The translations under genes were made by a program, and so were the position numbers. 29,990 bases of DNA from Bacteroidales bacterium (lineage in GTDB: Bacteria; Bacteroidota; Bacteroidia; Bacteroidales; UBA7960): assembly GCA_007122505.1 (NCBI GenBank), contig SKTQ01000298.1, positions 1 to 29,990 of the forward strand, given 5' to 3'. The notes beneath the pieces were generated by a model that worked only from the letters and a program-made list of their open reading frames with translations, did not search any database and was not told the DNA's origin. Every line of letters begins with the position of its first letter. Positions within the stretch are counted from its first letter, which is position 1. This document shows, piece after piece, positions 1 through 7,925 of the stretch.

Positions 1-416
1 GGCAGTGCTTCTACGGAAGTAATCTCAAATTCAGCAGTCGGATAGGTCTCCACAGAAAAGAAATCATCCGATTCCAGGTGTGTGCGCAACCGGGCGTTTC
101 TGGAAGGATCTTCAATATCCAGAACAACAATCTGGTTCATATCCATCACCACGATTCCACCAAGAATTTCCCCTTCAAACACGTAAAATTCTCCTGATTT
201 GATTCCAATGGTACCATCGTGAGGTCCGCGGATATTAGCACCTTCCCACGCCACACGACTGGTCTCAACATCCAAACGGAAAACATCCACTGCTTCAGGG
301 ATCTCTCCGGCTTCAAGGCGTTCCAAAATTTCAGCCCTGTTCTCGCTCGGACCGGCGCACGATGCCATGACCACTGCTGCGATAATAACAGGCAAAACAA
401 ATTTGATTCTTTTCAT
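1..416 (-). CDS. YceI-like domain lipoprotein (partial, C-terminus beyond left edge)
   Basis: The reading frame starts at the ATG complementary to 414-416 and is still open at the window edge, giving about 138 residues. The N-terminus is a lipoprotein signal: basic MKRIK, a hydrophobic core, and a lipobox ending in the cysteine at residue 20 (MASC). The mature part resembles the YceI fold: an early strand with SRVAWEGANIRG, then the hallmark LRTHLESDDFFSVETYPTAE, which matches the family pattern of an R-x-x-hL-x-S-x-DFF-D-x-x-x-YP-x-x-F segment. YceI proteins are lipocalin-like periplasmic proteins that bind long isoprenoid or amide ligands; the ligand here cannot be inferred. The gene is divergent from the V-ATPase operon. 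No TAnnTTTG-type promoter was found on its strand in the upstream gap. Confidence 0.8.
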   Translation of the reverse strand, partial: MKRIKFVLPVIIAAVVMASCAGPSENRAEILERLEAGEIPEAVDVFRLDVETSRVAWEGANIRGPHDGTIGIKSGEFYVFEGEILGGIVVMDMNQIVVLDIEDPSRNARLRTHLESDDFFSVETYPTAEFEITSVEAL

Positions 417-643
417 TTTTTTTTCTTTGAATTGGTTATACATTTTTATTGATGATCCGGAAAAATTTTGTTCGCAAACAACATAAAAACAATAATTAAA
501 CCCGGACAAATTGTTAACTGCTGATAATTAACAGTGAACAAAACCAAATTGTTTATTTCCTAATGTATCACGAGCCGATTTTTAGACTTTTTTTCAATTA
601 ACCGGCTATTCATAAAAAAAATATCAAAAAACACAGTTGTTAA
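417..643. other. AT-rich intergenic stretch between lipoprotein and V-ATPase promoters
   Basis: The gap between the two divergent start codons (417-806) is 390 bases. Its right part holds the ATPase promoters listed separately. In 417-643 I see only AT-rich sequence with scattered AAATTGT and TTAAC/GTTAA words (for example near 507-555). None makes a convincing long inverted repeat, and no start-to-stop reading frame looks coding. A promoter for the lipoprotein must lie here, but no CAAAnnTA (the minus-strand -7 motif) is present. Confidence 0.5.
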
Positions 644-675
644 TTTTGTAACAAGTCCGAATTATTCTATTTTTG
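644..675 (+). promoter_or_regulatory. Upstream promoter P1 of the V-ATPase operon
   Basis: A TTTTG -33 element lies at 644-648 and a TATTTTTG -7 element at 668-675, separated by 19 bases. This matches the Bacteroidota primary sigma factor consensus (TTTG, about 19-20 bases, TAnnTTTG). Transcription would start near 682 and leave a leader of about 125 bases before the subunit E start. Confidence 0.6.
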
Positions 676-688
676 CATCATCATCTTC

Positions 689-742
689 ATGATAAGAAAA
701 AAATTAGCAATCAGGCGCATAAATATGGAATTGATGCTTTGA
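689..742 (+). other. Possible 17-codon leader ORF between P1 and P2
   Basis: An ATG at 689 opens a 17-residue frame ending with TGA at 740-742, just downstream of P1. It is rich in Lys, Arg and Ile at the start (MIRKKLAIRR). Its stop overlaps the -33 element of P2. It is too short to judge as coding and may be chance; it is listed because it is the only frame in the P1 leader. Confidence 0.15.
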
Positions 743-767
743 TCAAAAGCATTTTTTTCTATTTTTG
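738..767 (+). promoter_or_regulatory. Proximal promoter P2 of the V-ATPase operon
   Basis: A TTTG at 738-741 and a TATTTTTG at 760-767 are 18 bases apart, a good Bacteroidota promoter. Its -7 core (CTATTTTTGCA, 759-769) repeats exactly the P1 core at 667-677. The start site near 774 gives a leader of about 33 bases. The TTG at 765 that could extend subunit E lies inside this -7 box, so it cannot be on a P2 transcript; this supports the ATG at 807 as the real start. Confidence 0.65.
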
Positions 768-806
768 CAACTTCTTGTCATTCTCGTTTTCATAAACAAT
801 AAAAAC

Positions 807-1430
807 ATGCAGAAAAAACTTCAGGAGCTCACCGAAAAAATTTACCAGGAGGGCGTAGACAAAGCAAGAAAGGAGGCTGAACAGATTGTTTCAGAAGCAG
901 AAAAAAAAGCGGAAGAAACGATTAAAAAGGCTGAAAAACAGGCTGATAACACCATCGAAAAAGCCCAAAAAGAAGCCGAAGACCTGAAAAAAAACGCATT
1001 AAACGAACTGCAGCTGTCTGCCCGGCAAGCCATTTCGGATTTAAAACAGGAGGTGGTCCACCTGATTCAGGCAAAAACCGTTGAGCCGGCAGCAAAGTCA
1101 GCATTTGAGGAGCCAGCTTTTACCCAGGACGTGATCCGCACCATTGTGAAAAACTGGGACCCGAAAGGCAGCGATAACGTTGACCTTCAGGTGCTGCTGC
1201 CGGCAAACAAACAAAAGGAATTTGAGTCCTACTTTAAAAACAAAGCGGCAGATCTTTTAAACAAAGGGTTGGATATTAATTTCAGCAACAAAATCAAAGG
1301 TGGATTTAAGATCGGACCAAAAGACGGTGGTTACCTGGTCTCCTTCTCGGATGAGGACTTTGAGCATTTCTTCAAAATATATATGCGTCCCCGGCTGATA
1401 GAGCTGCTGTTTGACAAAAAACAAAAATAA
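807..1430 (+). CDS. atpE: V/A-type ATP synthase/ATPase subunit E
   Basis: This 207-residue protein is the peripheral-stalk E subunit, which with its partner (G/H in other systems) holds the A3B3 head against the membrane sector. Residues 1 to about 75 form a long charged coiled coil full of Lys/Glu/Ala heptads (KKAEETIKKAEKQADNTIEK). The C-terminal half is a globular alpha/beta domain, ending in an acidic segment and an R-P-R-L-I-E-L-L helix. Size and architecture match the family (about 190-210 residues). It is the first gene of the operon. The ATG at 807 was chosen over an in-frame TTG at 765, which lies within promoter P2. The similarity is mainly architectural, since E subunits diverge quickly, but the neighbours make the call secure. 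Confidence 0.88.
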   Translation: MQKKLQELTEKIYQEGVDKARKEAEQIVSEAEKKAEETIKKAEKQADNTIEKAQKEAEDLKKNALNELQLSARQAISDLKQEVVHLIQAKTVEPAAKSAFEEPAFTQDVIRTIVKNWDPKGSDNVDLQVLLPANKQKEFESYFKNKAADLLNKGLDINFSNKIKGGFKIGPKDGGYLVSFSDEDFEHFFKIYMRPRLIELLFDKKQK

Positions 1431-1437
1431 CGCCTTC

Positions 1438-2268
1438 GTGAAACGCAAGTATTATTACCTGGTTGCAGGCCTTCAGGATATTTCCCTGGATATACACAAG
1501 CTGACCTTTGATCAGCTTGCATTCCGAAACGAACTGAAAACGGAATTGCACCCCAAAGACTACCCCCTGGTGGAAAAACTATTTCTGCCGTTCGACAACA
1601 TCAACCTCCTGAACCTGCTTCAAAAAAACGACAAACCTTTCATCGATAAAGGAAATTTCTCAAAAGACAAGCTGGAAGAAAACATCAAAGAAGCAACCGA
1701 TCTTCCAAATTATATGCAAAAATTTATCCACGCATATAAAACCCAGGATCCATTCTATCCCGATATGAGTCCCGAAAACGAACTCACCACCCTATTCTAT
1801 GATGAAGTGATTTCTGAAGAAAAGAATGAGTTTCTGAAAGAATGGCTCCAGTTTGAGATGAACGTCAAAAATATCATGGCCGCACTGAACGCCCGAAAAT
1901 ATAAAGTGCCTTACGAACATCAAATCGTTGGCACGGGCGAAGTGTCAGAAACCATCAGGAAAAGCCATGCCCGCGATTTTGGCCTCAGCAATGAGCTGGA
2001 TTATATGGAAGAACTGACGGCCATCAGCAGGAAAGACGACATCAGGGACAGGGAACAGGCCATAGACGACATGAAATGGAAATACCTTGAAGAACATACA
2101 TTTTTCCATTATTTCACCATAGAGAAAATCCTTGCCTTTGTGATCAAGCTTGGCATGATCGAACGCTGGCTGCGCATTGATAAGGATCACAGCAACGAGC
2201 TCTTCAAAAAATTATTGAAGGAATTGCAGTCGAGCTATGAATTACCAGAAACATTTAAAGAAAAATAA
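1438..2268 (+). CDS. DUF2764 family protein, proposed diverged V-ATPase subunit C (central stalk)
   Basis: This 276-residue, mostly helical, soluble protein has the N-terminus KYYYLVAGLQD typical of DUF2764 proteins from V-ATPase operons. The start chosen is GTG at 1438, seven bases after the subunit E stop; a TTG at 1411 would lie inside that gene. It occupies the place of subunit C between E and A. Two segments recall the AC39/subunit C family. Residues about 138-154 (FEMNVKNIMAALNARKY) are like the D-x-x-N-h-x-x-h-h-R-x-K helix. Residues about 226-247 (FTIEKILAFVIKLGMIERWL, then RI) are like the C-terminal E-x-h-h-A-Y-h-x-x-x-x-x-E-h-x-x-h-R-x-I helix. Subunit C caps the proteolipid ring and couples it to the D/F rotor. 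Family membership is recognised; the subunit C role is inference. Confidence 0.8.
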   Translation: MKRKYYYLVAGLQDISLDIHKLTFDQLAFRNELKTELHPKDYPLVEKLFLPFDNINLLNLLQKNDKPFIDKGNFSKDKLEENIKEATDLPNYMQKFIHAYKTQDPFYPDMSPENELTTLFYDEVISEEKNEFLKEWLQFEMNVKNIMAALNARKYKVPYEHQIVGTGEVSETIRKSHARDFGLSNELDYMEELTAISRKDDIRDREQAIDDMKWKYLEEHTFFHYFTIEKILAFVIKLGMIERWLRIDKDHSNELFKKLLKELQSSYELPETFKEK

Positions 2269-2276
2269 TACATCTT

Positions 2277-4082
2277 ATGAATACAATTGGGAACGTTACC
2301 GGCATTATTGCCAACCTTGTCATTGTAGAAACCGAAGGCACTACCGCCCAGAATGAGATCTGTTTTATCAAACACGGCGACACCCGACTGATGGCAGAGG
2401 TGATCAAAGTGGTGGGCAACAAGTCATACATCCAGGTGTTTGAAAGCACAAGGGGGCTGAAGGTAGGCACCGAAGTAGAATTCATGGGCCACATGCTTGA
2501 AGCAACACTTGGCCCGGGCATACTGTCCAAAAATTTTGACGGTCTGCAAAACGACCTGCACAAAATGGAAGGTGTATTTCTGAAACGAGGACAATACACC
2601 GATCCCATTGAAATAGACAAGAAATACAAATACAAGGTCCTGGCAAAACAAGGAGACAAGGTGGTTGCCGGGTCGTGGCTTGCTGAAGTGGAAGAGAACT
2701 GGATTCCTCACAAGATCATGGTGCCTTTCACTTTCAAAGGAGAATACACAGTGAAGAGCATCAAGGGAGATGGCGAGTATGCGCCCAAAGAAACCATCGC
2801 GGTGCTTACCGACAAAGACGGGAAAGAGCATAACGTAACCATGGTTCAGAAATGGCCGGTGAAAGTCCCCATCAGGGCCTACATCGACAAACCGCGTCCG
2901 TTCAAAATCCTCGAAACAGGTATTCGGGTAATGGACACCCTCAATCCCATCGCGGAAGGTGGCACGGGATTCATTCCCGGTCCTTTCGGATCAGGAAAAA
3001 CGGTTTTGCAGCATAACCTTTCCAAGAATGCGGAAGCAGACCTGGTAATCATTGCAGCCTGCGGCGAACGTGCCAACGAGGTGGTGGAAATCTTTACAGA
3101 ATTTCCCGAACTGGATGACCCCCGTTCAGGCAGAAAGCTGATGGAGCGTACCACCATCATCGCCAATACATCCAATATGCCTGTAGCAGCAAGGGAAGCA
3201 TCGGTATATACAGCCATGACCATCGCCGAATATTATCGAGCCATGGGTCTGAAAGTTTTGTTGCTTGCCGACTCTACAAGCCGTTGGGCACAAGCCTTGC
3301 GTGAAATGTCGAACCGTATGGAAGAGCTTCCCGGACCCGACGGATTCCCCATGGACCTTTCGGCCATTATCGCCAACTTCTACGCACGTGCCGGATTTGT
3401 TTACCTGCCCGACGGCGAATCCGGTTCCATCACATTTATCGGAACCGTTTCCCCGGCAGGTGGTAACCTGAAAGAACCCGTCACCGAAAGCACCAAGAAA
3501 GTGGCACGCTGCTTCTACGCCCTGTCTCAAGACCGCGCCGACAGTAAAAGATATCCGGCTATCGATCCCATCGACAGCTATTCCAAATACCTGGAATACC
3601 CCGAAATTGCTGAATATCTCAACAAAACCATCGACGAAAACTGGACCACCAGCGTGTTTAAGGCAAAGGATATCCTGCTTAGAGGAAAAGAAGCATACGA
3701 GCAAATCAACATCCTTGGCGACGACGGTGTACCCTTAGAGTATCATATCCGCTATTGGAAATCAGAACTCATTGACTTTGCTATTCTTCAGCAAGATGCC
3801 TTCGATAAAATCGACGCATCCTCATCGCTGGACAGGCAAAACTTCATGCTGCAAAAAACACTGGAGATCACAGACATGGACTTTGAGTTTGATTCCTTTG
3901 AGGATGCAGGGCCCTATTTTAAAAGACTGATCAACGCCCTCAAACAGATGAACTATTCTGTGTATGAATCTGATGAGTTTAAGCAAAACAAAAAAGAGCT
4001 GGAAAATGTCCTCAATGAACAAAAAGAAAGGACATCCGCATCAGCTGATGAGCATCAGAAAACAGAAGAAGTGAAGGCATAA
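2277..4082 (+). CDS. atpA: V/A-type ATP synthase/ATPase catalytic subunit A
   Basis: This 601-residue catalytic subunit of the A3B3 head has the usual family length (580-600). An N-terminal beta-barrel is followed by the A-type-specific bulge region (about 115-195), the RecA-like nucleotide domain and a helical C-terminal domain. Visible active-site features are the P-loop GPFGSGKT at 235-242 with Lys241, the catalytic Glu264 in CGER, and the Walker B-type LLLADSTSRW with Asp332. It is separated by 8 bases from the DUF2764 gene and 30 from subunit B. The C-terminus ends in a Lys/Glu/Gln/Thr-rich tail of about 25 residues. All key residues are present, so it should hydrolyse or make ATP. Confidence 0.97.
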   Translation: MNTIGNVTGIIANLVIVETEGTTAQNEICFIKHGDTRLMAEVIKVVGNKSYIQVFESTRGLKVGTEVEFMGHMLEATLGPGILSKNFDGLQNDLHKMEGVFLKRGQYTDPIEIDKKYKYKVLAKQGDKVVAGSWLAEVEENWIPHKIMVPFTFKGEYTVKSIKGDGEYAPKETIAVLTDKDGKEHNVTMVQKWPVKVPIRAYIDKPRPFKILETGIRVMDTLNPIAEGGTGFIPGPFGSGKTVLQHNLSKNAEADLVIIAACGERANEVVEIFTEFPELDDPRSGRKLMERTTIIANTSNMPVAAREASVYTAMTIAEYYRAMGLKVLLLADSTSRWAQALREMSNRMEELPGPDGFPMDLSAIIANFYARAGFVYLPDGESGSITFIGTVSPAGGNLKEPVTESTKKVARCFYALSQDRADSKRYPAIDPIDSYSKYLEYPEIAEYLNKTIDENWTTSVFKAKDILLRGKEAYEQINILGDDGVPLEYHIRYWKSELIDFAILQQDAFDKIDASSSLDRQNFMLQKTLEITDMDFEFDSFEDAGPYFKRLINALKQMNYSVYESDEFKQNKKELENVLNEQKERTSASADEHQKTEEVKA

Positions 4083-4112
4083 AAAATAACCTTTAGGAAA
4101 AGATACGGAGTA

Positions 4113-5441
4113 ATGGAAAAAGAAACAAAAGCATTTCAACGGGTTTACACCAAGCTGTATCAGCTAACAAAAGCCACGGTTTCACTAAAGGCCACAGGCA
4201 TTGGCAATGAAGAACTGGCCATTGTTGACGGCCGCCTTGCCCAGGTGGTAAAGATCATGGACGACATTGTAACCCTGCAAATTTTCGGGGGTACAGAAGG
4301 CATTGCCACAAACGCTGAGGTGATCTTTGCCGGAAAGGCTCCCAGCCTCAAAGTGGGAGACGATCTCGCAGGCCGTTTTTTCAATGCCTACGGTGATCCC
4401 ATGGAAGGAGGTGAAATCATGGGAGAAGAGCGCGAGATTGGCGGGCCCAGTGTGAACCCCGTTCGACGTAAGCAACCATCGGAATTTATCCCCACAGGAA
4501 TAGCCGGTATTGACCTGAACAACGCATTGGTAACCGGTCAGAAAATTCCTTTCTTTGCCGACCCCGACCAGCCTTTTAACCAGGTAATGGCCATGGTGGC
4601 ACTGCGCGCAAAGGCCGACAAGATCATCCTTGCCGGTATGGGACTCACCCGCGACGATTACCTGTATTTCAAAAATGTGTTTGATAATGCCGGTGCGTTG
4701 GACCGTATTGTGGGTTTCATCAATACAACCGAAGAACCGCCTGTTGAAAGGTTGTTGGTTCCGGATATGGCCCTGGCAGCCGCCGAGTATTTCGCAGTGG
4801 AGAAGCATGAGAAGGTACTGGTTCTGCTTACAGATATGACCCTGTATTCCGATGCCCTCAGTATTGTATCCAACCGTATGGACCAAATCCCATCCAAAGA
4901 CTCCATGCCCGGATCGCTGTATTCAGACCTGGCACGCCTCTATGAGAAAGCGGTACAATTTCCCGATGGTGGCTCTATCACCATCATAGCCGTTACAACG
5001 CTTTCAGGTGGAGATATTACACATGCCGTACCGGATAATACCGGATATATCACCGAAGGGCAGCTTTTCCTGAGGAAAGACAGCGATGTGGGGAAAGTGA
5101 TCGTGGATCCGTTCCGAAGCCTTTCCCGTCTAAAGCAATTGGTGATCGGCAAAAAAACAAGGGAAGACCACCCGCAGGTTATGAACGCTGCAGTGAGGCT
5201 TTATGCCGACGCCGCCAACGCCAAAACCAAACAGGAAAACGGCTTCGACCTTACCGATTACGACGAAAGGTCGCTGGAGTTCGCCAAAGAATACTCCAGA
5301 AAGCTGCTGGCAATCGATGTGAATATCGAAACGGATGAAATGCTGGAGACCGCCTATGATCTGTTCGCAACCTACTTTAAACCGGAAGAGGTCGGCCTCA
5401 AACAACAATTTATTGAGAAATACTGGAAAAACAAAAGCTGA
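4113..5441 (+). CDS. atpB: V/A-type ATP synthase/ATPase non-catalytic subunit B
   Basis: This 442-residue protein is the non-catalytic partner of A in the hexameric head. As in all B subunits there is no Walker A lysine; at the P-loop position it has FFADPDQPFN (147-156), whereas archaeal and Enterococcus B subunits have FSGSGLPH-like sequence. The remaining landmarks are intact: MGLTRDDYLYFKN (176-188), VLVLLTDMTLYSDAL (235-249), MDQIPS (256-261), PDNTGYITEGQ (307-317), and the SLSRL segment with Arg339, the residue that reaches into the catalytic site of A. From memory, the whole sequence looks closer to spirochaete B subunits (GQKIP, GKKTREDH) than to archaeal ones. A 37-base gap leads to subunit D. 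Confidence 0.96.
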   Translation: MEKETKAFQRVYTKLYQLTKATVSLKATGIGNEELAIVDGRLAQVVKIMDDIVTLQIFGGTEGIATNAEVIFAGKAPSLKVGDDLAGRFFNAYGDPMEGGEIMGEEREIGGPSVNPVRRKQPSEFIPTGIAGIDLNNALVTGQKIPFFADPDQPFNQVMAMVALRAKADKIILAGMGLTRDDYLYFKNVFDNAGALDRIVGFINTTEEPPVERLLVPDMALAAAEYFAVEKHEKVLVLLTDMTLYSDALSIVSNRMDQIPSKDSMPGSLYSDLARLYEKAVQFPDGGSITIIAVTTLSGGDITHAVPDNTGYITEGQLFLRKDSDVGKVIVDPFRSLSRLKQLVIGKKTREDHPQVMNAAVRLYADAANAKTKQENGFDLTDYDERSLEFAKEYSRKLLAIDVNIETDEMLETAYDLFATYFKPEEVGLKQQFIEKYWKNKS

Positions 5442-5478
5442 TAAAGCACTGTAAATCAGGAAAACCGTATCGAAGCAA

Positions 5479-6081
5479 ATGGCCATAAAATTTCAATACA
5501 ACAAAACCTATCTCCAGCGCCTGAAAAAGCAGCTTGCTGTCAGGGAAAAAGCCCTGCCTACCCTTAAAAACAAGGAAGCCGCCCTGCGCAGCGAGGTAAA
5601 AAAAGCCAAGGAAACAGCCGAGTCTTTCGACCGGAAACTGCAGCAGCAACTGCAGGAGCATCAGCATGCCATCTCCCTGTGGGATGAATTTGACAACGAG
5701 CTGGTAAGCATAAAAGATGTGCAACTCTCCGTGAAAAAGATTGCCGGTGTAAAAACACCCGTTTTGGAAGACGTGTTGTTTGACATCAAGGAGTATAGCA
5801 TGTTCAATAAACCTGTCTGGTATCTCGACGGGATCAATATTACCAAACAACTTGCCCATACGGCATTAGAGAGAGAGGTTTTTTCCCAGAAAATGGAACT
5901 GCTGGACCATGCCCGGAAAAAAACCACACAAAAAGTAAACCTTTACGAAAAAGTTCAGATCCCCGGCTTTGAAGAAGCCATCCTCAAAATAAAACGCTAC
6001 CTGGAAGACGAAGAAAACCTCTCGAAGGCAGCACAAAAGATTGTTAAAAACAGATTAGAGGCAGCGGAGGCAAAACTATGA
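5479..6081 (+). CDS. atpD: V/A-type ATP synthase/ATPase rotor subunit D
   Basis: This 200-residue protein is the central rotor shaft, the counterpart of F-type gamma. Residues 1-70 (FQYNKTYLQRLKKQLAVREK onward) and about 135-200 are long charged helices that would pair into the antiparallel coiled coil inside the A3B3 head. A short mixed section lies between them. The pattern L-x-x-L-K-x-x-L-x-x-x-x-x-x-h-P-x-L-K-x-K-E fits the D family. Its stop overlaps the start of subunit I by four bases (ATGA at 6078-6081), so the two are translationally coupled. In E. hirae and Thermus, D binds subunit F; no F gene is present here. Confidence 0.9.
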   Translation: MAIKFQYNKTYLQRLKKQLAVREKALPTLKNKEAALRSEVKKAKETAESFDRKLQQQLQEHQHAISLWDEFDNELVSIKDVQLSVKKIAGVKTPVLEDVLFDIKEYSMFNKPVWYLDGINITKQLAHTALEREVFSQKMELLDHARKKTTQKVNLYEKVQIPGFEEAILKIKRYLEDEENLSKAAQKIVKNRLEAAEAKL

Positions 6082-7898
6082 TCGTTCCAATGCATAAGTT
6101 CTCGTTCCTGGTATTCCACCGGGATTACCCCGAATTTCTTGAAAAAGTAAGGGAAATTGGCGTGGTACACCTCATTGAGAAACAGGAGGATGTGCCTGAT
6201 CAGGTACGCGACAAATACGACCTGATCAAACAAGTACAATGGGTGGTGAAACAACTGGCAAAAAGAGATGCCGGGGAAACGACGCCCGGTGAACCCATTA
6301 CCGACGGAAAAACTGCCTTTGAAGATGTTCGTGCATACTATAACAATCTGGATGAAAAATTTCAACAGCTGACACTTCTGCAGAAAGAAATCAGCCAGGT
6401 AAGACCCTGGGGCGACTTCTCCAAAGAAGTCATCCGGAAGCTTGCAGGAGAAAACCTGCATGTCAAATTTTTTACCGTTGCTGCCAGCCGTTTCCAGGAA
6501 AGCTGGTATGAGGAATATCCCATAGAGGAGATCGGCCGGCATGCCGGACAGGTGTATTTCGTTTTGATACAACAGGGTGAAGAAGAACCGGGAATCGACG
6601 CAGAAGAAATGAGACCACCGGAACGGCCTCTTTCGGAACTTCTTCATTACAGAAAAAAACTGGAAGAAGACCTTGACGAAATCAACAGCGAACTTGACAA
6701 ATATGTATTGAATGCCCTTGATGCCATCAAGGTTTATGGTTACCGGTTAAAAGAAGAAGTGGACTATACAAATGCCCTCGCCAATACCGATAAACAAGCT
6801 GATGAGAAAGTAATGCTGATGGAGGGATATGTACCCGGTGAGAAAAATGAAAGACTCATTGCCTATCTCGAAAAAAACAACATCCTTTATATAACCCAGA
6901 AAGCAGAAGAAAAAGACAAACCGCCCATCCTGCTAAAGAATAAAAAGTTCGCAGAAAAGTTTGAAATGCTGGGTGATTTGTATTCCTTGCCCAAATACAA
7001 CGAGCTGGACCTTACGCCCTTTTTTGCACCATTTTATATGCTGTTTTTCGGGTTCTGCCTCGGCGATGCCGGCTACGGGATCCTCATGGGTATCGCTGCC
7101 CTTTTGTTGAAAAAGAAAGTGCGGAAAGAGCTGAAGCAAATCATGGGTCTTGTTTTCTATCTGGGCGTGTCAACCTTTTTCTTTGGAGTCATCTCAGGAG
7201 TGTTTTTTGGCATCCCTCTCTTTGATACAGGCTTGCCGGTATATAAAGACCTTGCCGCCAGGTTTGAGCAACAGGATACCGATATCAACATGCTGTTGTT
7301 CTATTTGTCATTGATACTCGGCGGTATCCAAATTATTTTTGGCCTCTTCCTGAAAGCGATCAATGAAACCAAGCAGTTTGGCTGGAAACATGCTGTGGGT
7401 ACCATAGGTTGGATACTCCTGATAACCGGCAGTATTGCATTATATGGAATCAGCCGGCTCACAGGTGTCCCCTTTGCCGACTTAAATCCGGCATTCTACG
7501 CTCTGCTGGCAGTCAGCGGACTGATGATCCTGTTCCTGAACAACCTGAACAGAAACATCATGATCAATTTTGGCCTGGGCTTGTGGAACACCTACAATAT
7601 GGCCACCGGAATCCTGGGTGACCTGCTTTCTTACATCCGTTTGTTTGCATTGGGCATATCCAGTGCCATCCTGGGTTTTGTGTTCAACAGCCTGGCCGTT
7701 TCGATGAGCGGAAGCATACCGGTTGTCAGCATCCTTGTGATGACCATCATATTGGTTATCGGACACGGGATCAACCTGTTTATGTCGGGGCTGGGTGCTT
7801 TTGTGCATCCCATGCGTCTGACCTTTGTTGAGTTTTATAAGAACGCCGGCTTTTCCGGTGGAGGAAAACAATATAATCCATTTAAGAAAATCACGTAA
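6078..7898 (+). CDS. atpI: V/A-type ATP synthase/ATPase membrane stator subunit I (a-subunit homologue)
   Basis: This 606-residue protein has a cytosolic, coiled-coil N-terminal half (1 to about 310) that joins the peripheral stalks. The C-terminal half has about seven or eight membrane segments, beginning at FFAPFYMLFFGFCLGDAGYG (315-334). The ion half-channels are recognisable: the essential arginine is Arg521 in LLSYIRLFALGIS, and the second conserved arginine is Arg580 in HPMRLTFVEFYKNAGF, equivalent to the two functional arginines of yeast Vph1p. The C-terminal GGGKQYNPFK is also typical. It is slightly shorter than the 640-660 residues of most I subunits, mainly in the soluble arm. It sits with K at the end of the operon, a common membrane-sector order. 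Confidence 0.95.
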   Translation: MIVPMHKFSFLVFHRDYPEFLEKVREIGVVHLIEKQEDVPDQVRDKYDLIKQVQWVVKQLAKRDAGETTPGEPITDGKTAFEDVRAYYNNLDEKFQQLTLLQKEISQVRPWGDFSKEVIRKLAGENLHVKFFTVAASRFQESWYEEYPIEEIGRHAGQVYFVLIQQGEEEPGIDAEEMRPPERPLSELLHYRKKLEEDLDEINSELDKYVLNALDAIKVYGYRLKEEVDYTNALANTDKQADEKVMLMEGYVPGEKNERLIAYLEKNNILYITQKAEEKDKPPILLKNKKFAEKFEMLGDLYSLPKYNELDLTPFFAPFYMLFFGFCLGDAGYGILMGIAALLLKKKVRKELKQIMGLVFYLGVSTFFFGVISGVFFGIPLFDTGLPVYKDLAARFEQQDTDINMLLFYLSLILGGIQIIFGLFLKAINETKQFGWKHAVGTIGWILLITGSIALYGISRLTGVPFADLNPAFYALLAVSGLMILFLNNLNRNIMINFGLGLWNTYNMATGILGDLLSYIRLFALGISSAILGFVFNSLAVSMSGSIPVVSILVMTIILVIGHGINLFMSGLGAFVHPMRLTFVEFYKNAGFSGGGKQYNPFKKIT

Positions 7899-7925
7899 CG
7901 TCTCACTTTAAATCACTATTACATT

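Noticed and set aside
146..400. An 84-residue minus-strand frame at the left edge
   Set aside because: It is out of frame with the real lipoprotein gene, whose frame has a signal peptide, a lipobox and YceI motifs.
507..560. Repeated AAATTGT and GTTAA/TTAAC words upstream of the ATPase promoters
   Set aside because: Only six-base complementarity, as expected by chance in AT-rich sequence; no consistent spacing.
759..769. The repeated CTATTTTTGCA core considered as a mobile-element or phage attachment repeat
   Set aside because: Both copies are explained as promoter -7 elements with matching -33 boxes, and no integrase or transposase is nearby.
765..806. N-terminal extension of subunit E from a TTG at 765
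   Set aside because: The TTG is inside the -7 box of promoter P2, and the extra residues (MQLLVILVFINNKN) do not resemble E subunits.
3126..3704. A 192-residue open frame on the minus strand within atpA
   Set aside because: Antisense shadow of the catalytic subunit; no recognisable motif, and its length is explained by the codon usage of atpA.
4185..4886. A 233-residue open frame on the minus strand within atpB
   Set aside because: It lies wholly opposite a highly conserved gene; its sequence is rich in His, Cys and Gly without domain pattern, as expected from a codon-biased antisense frame.
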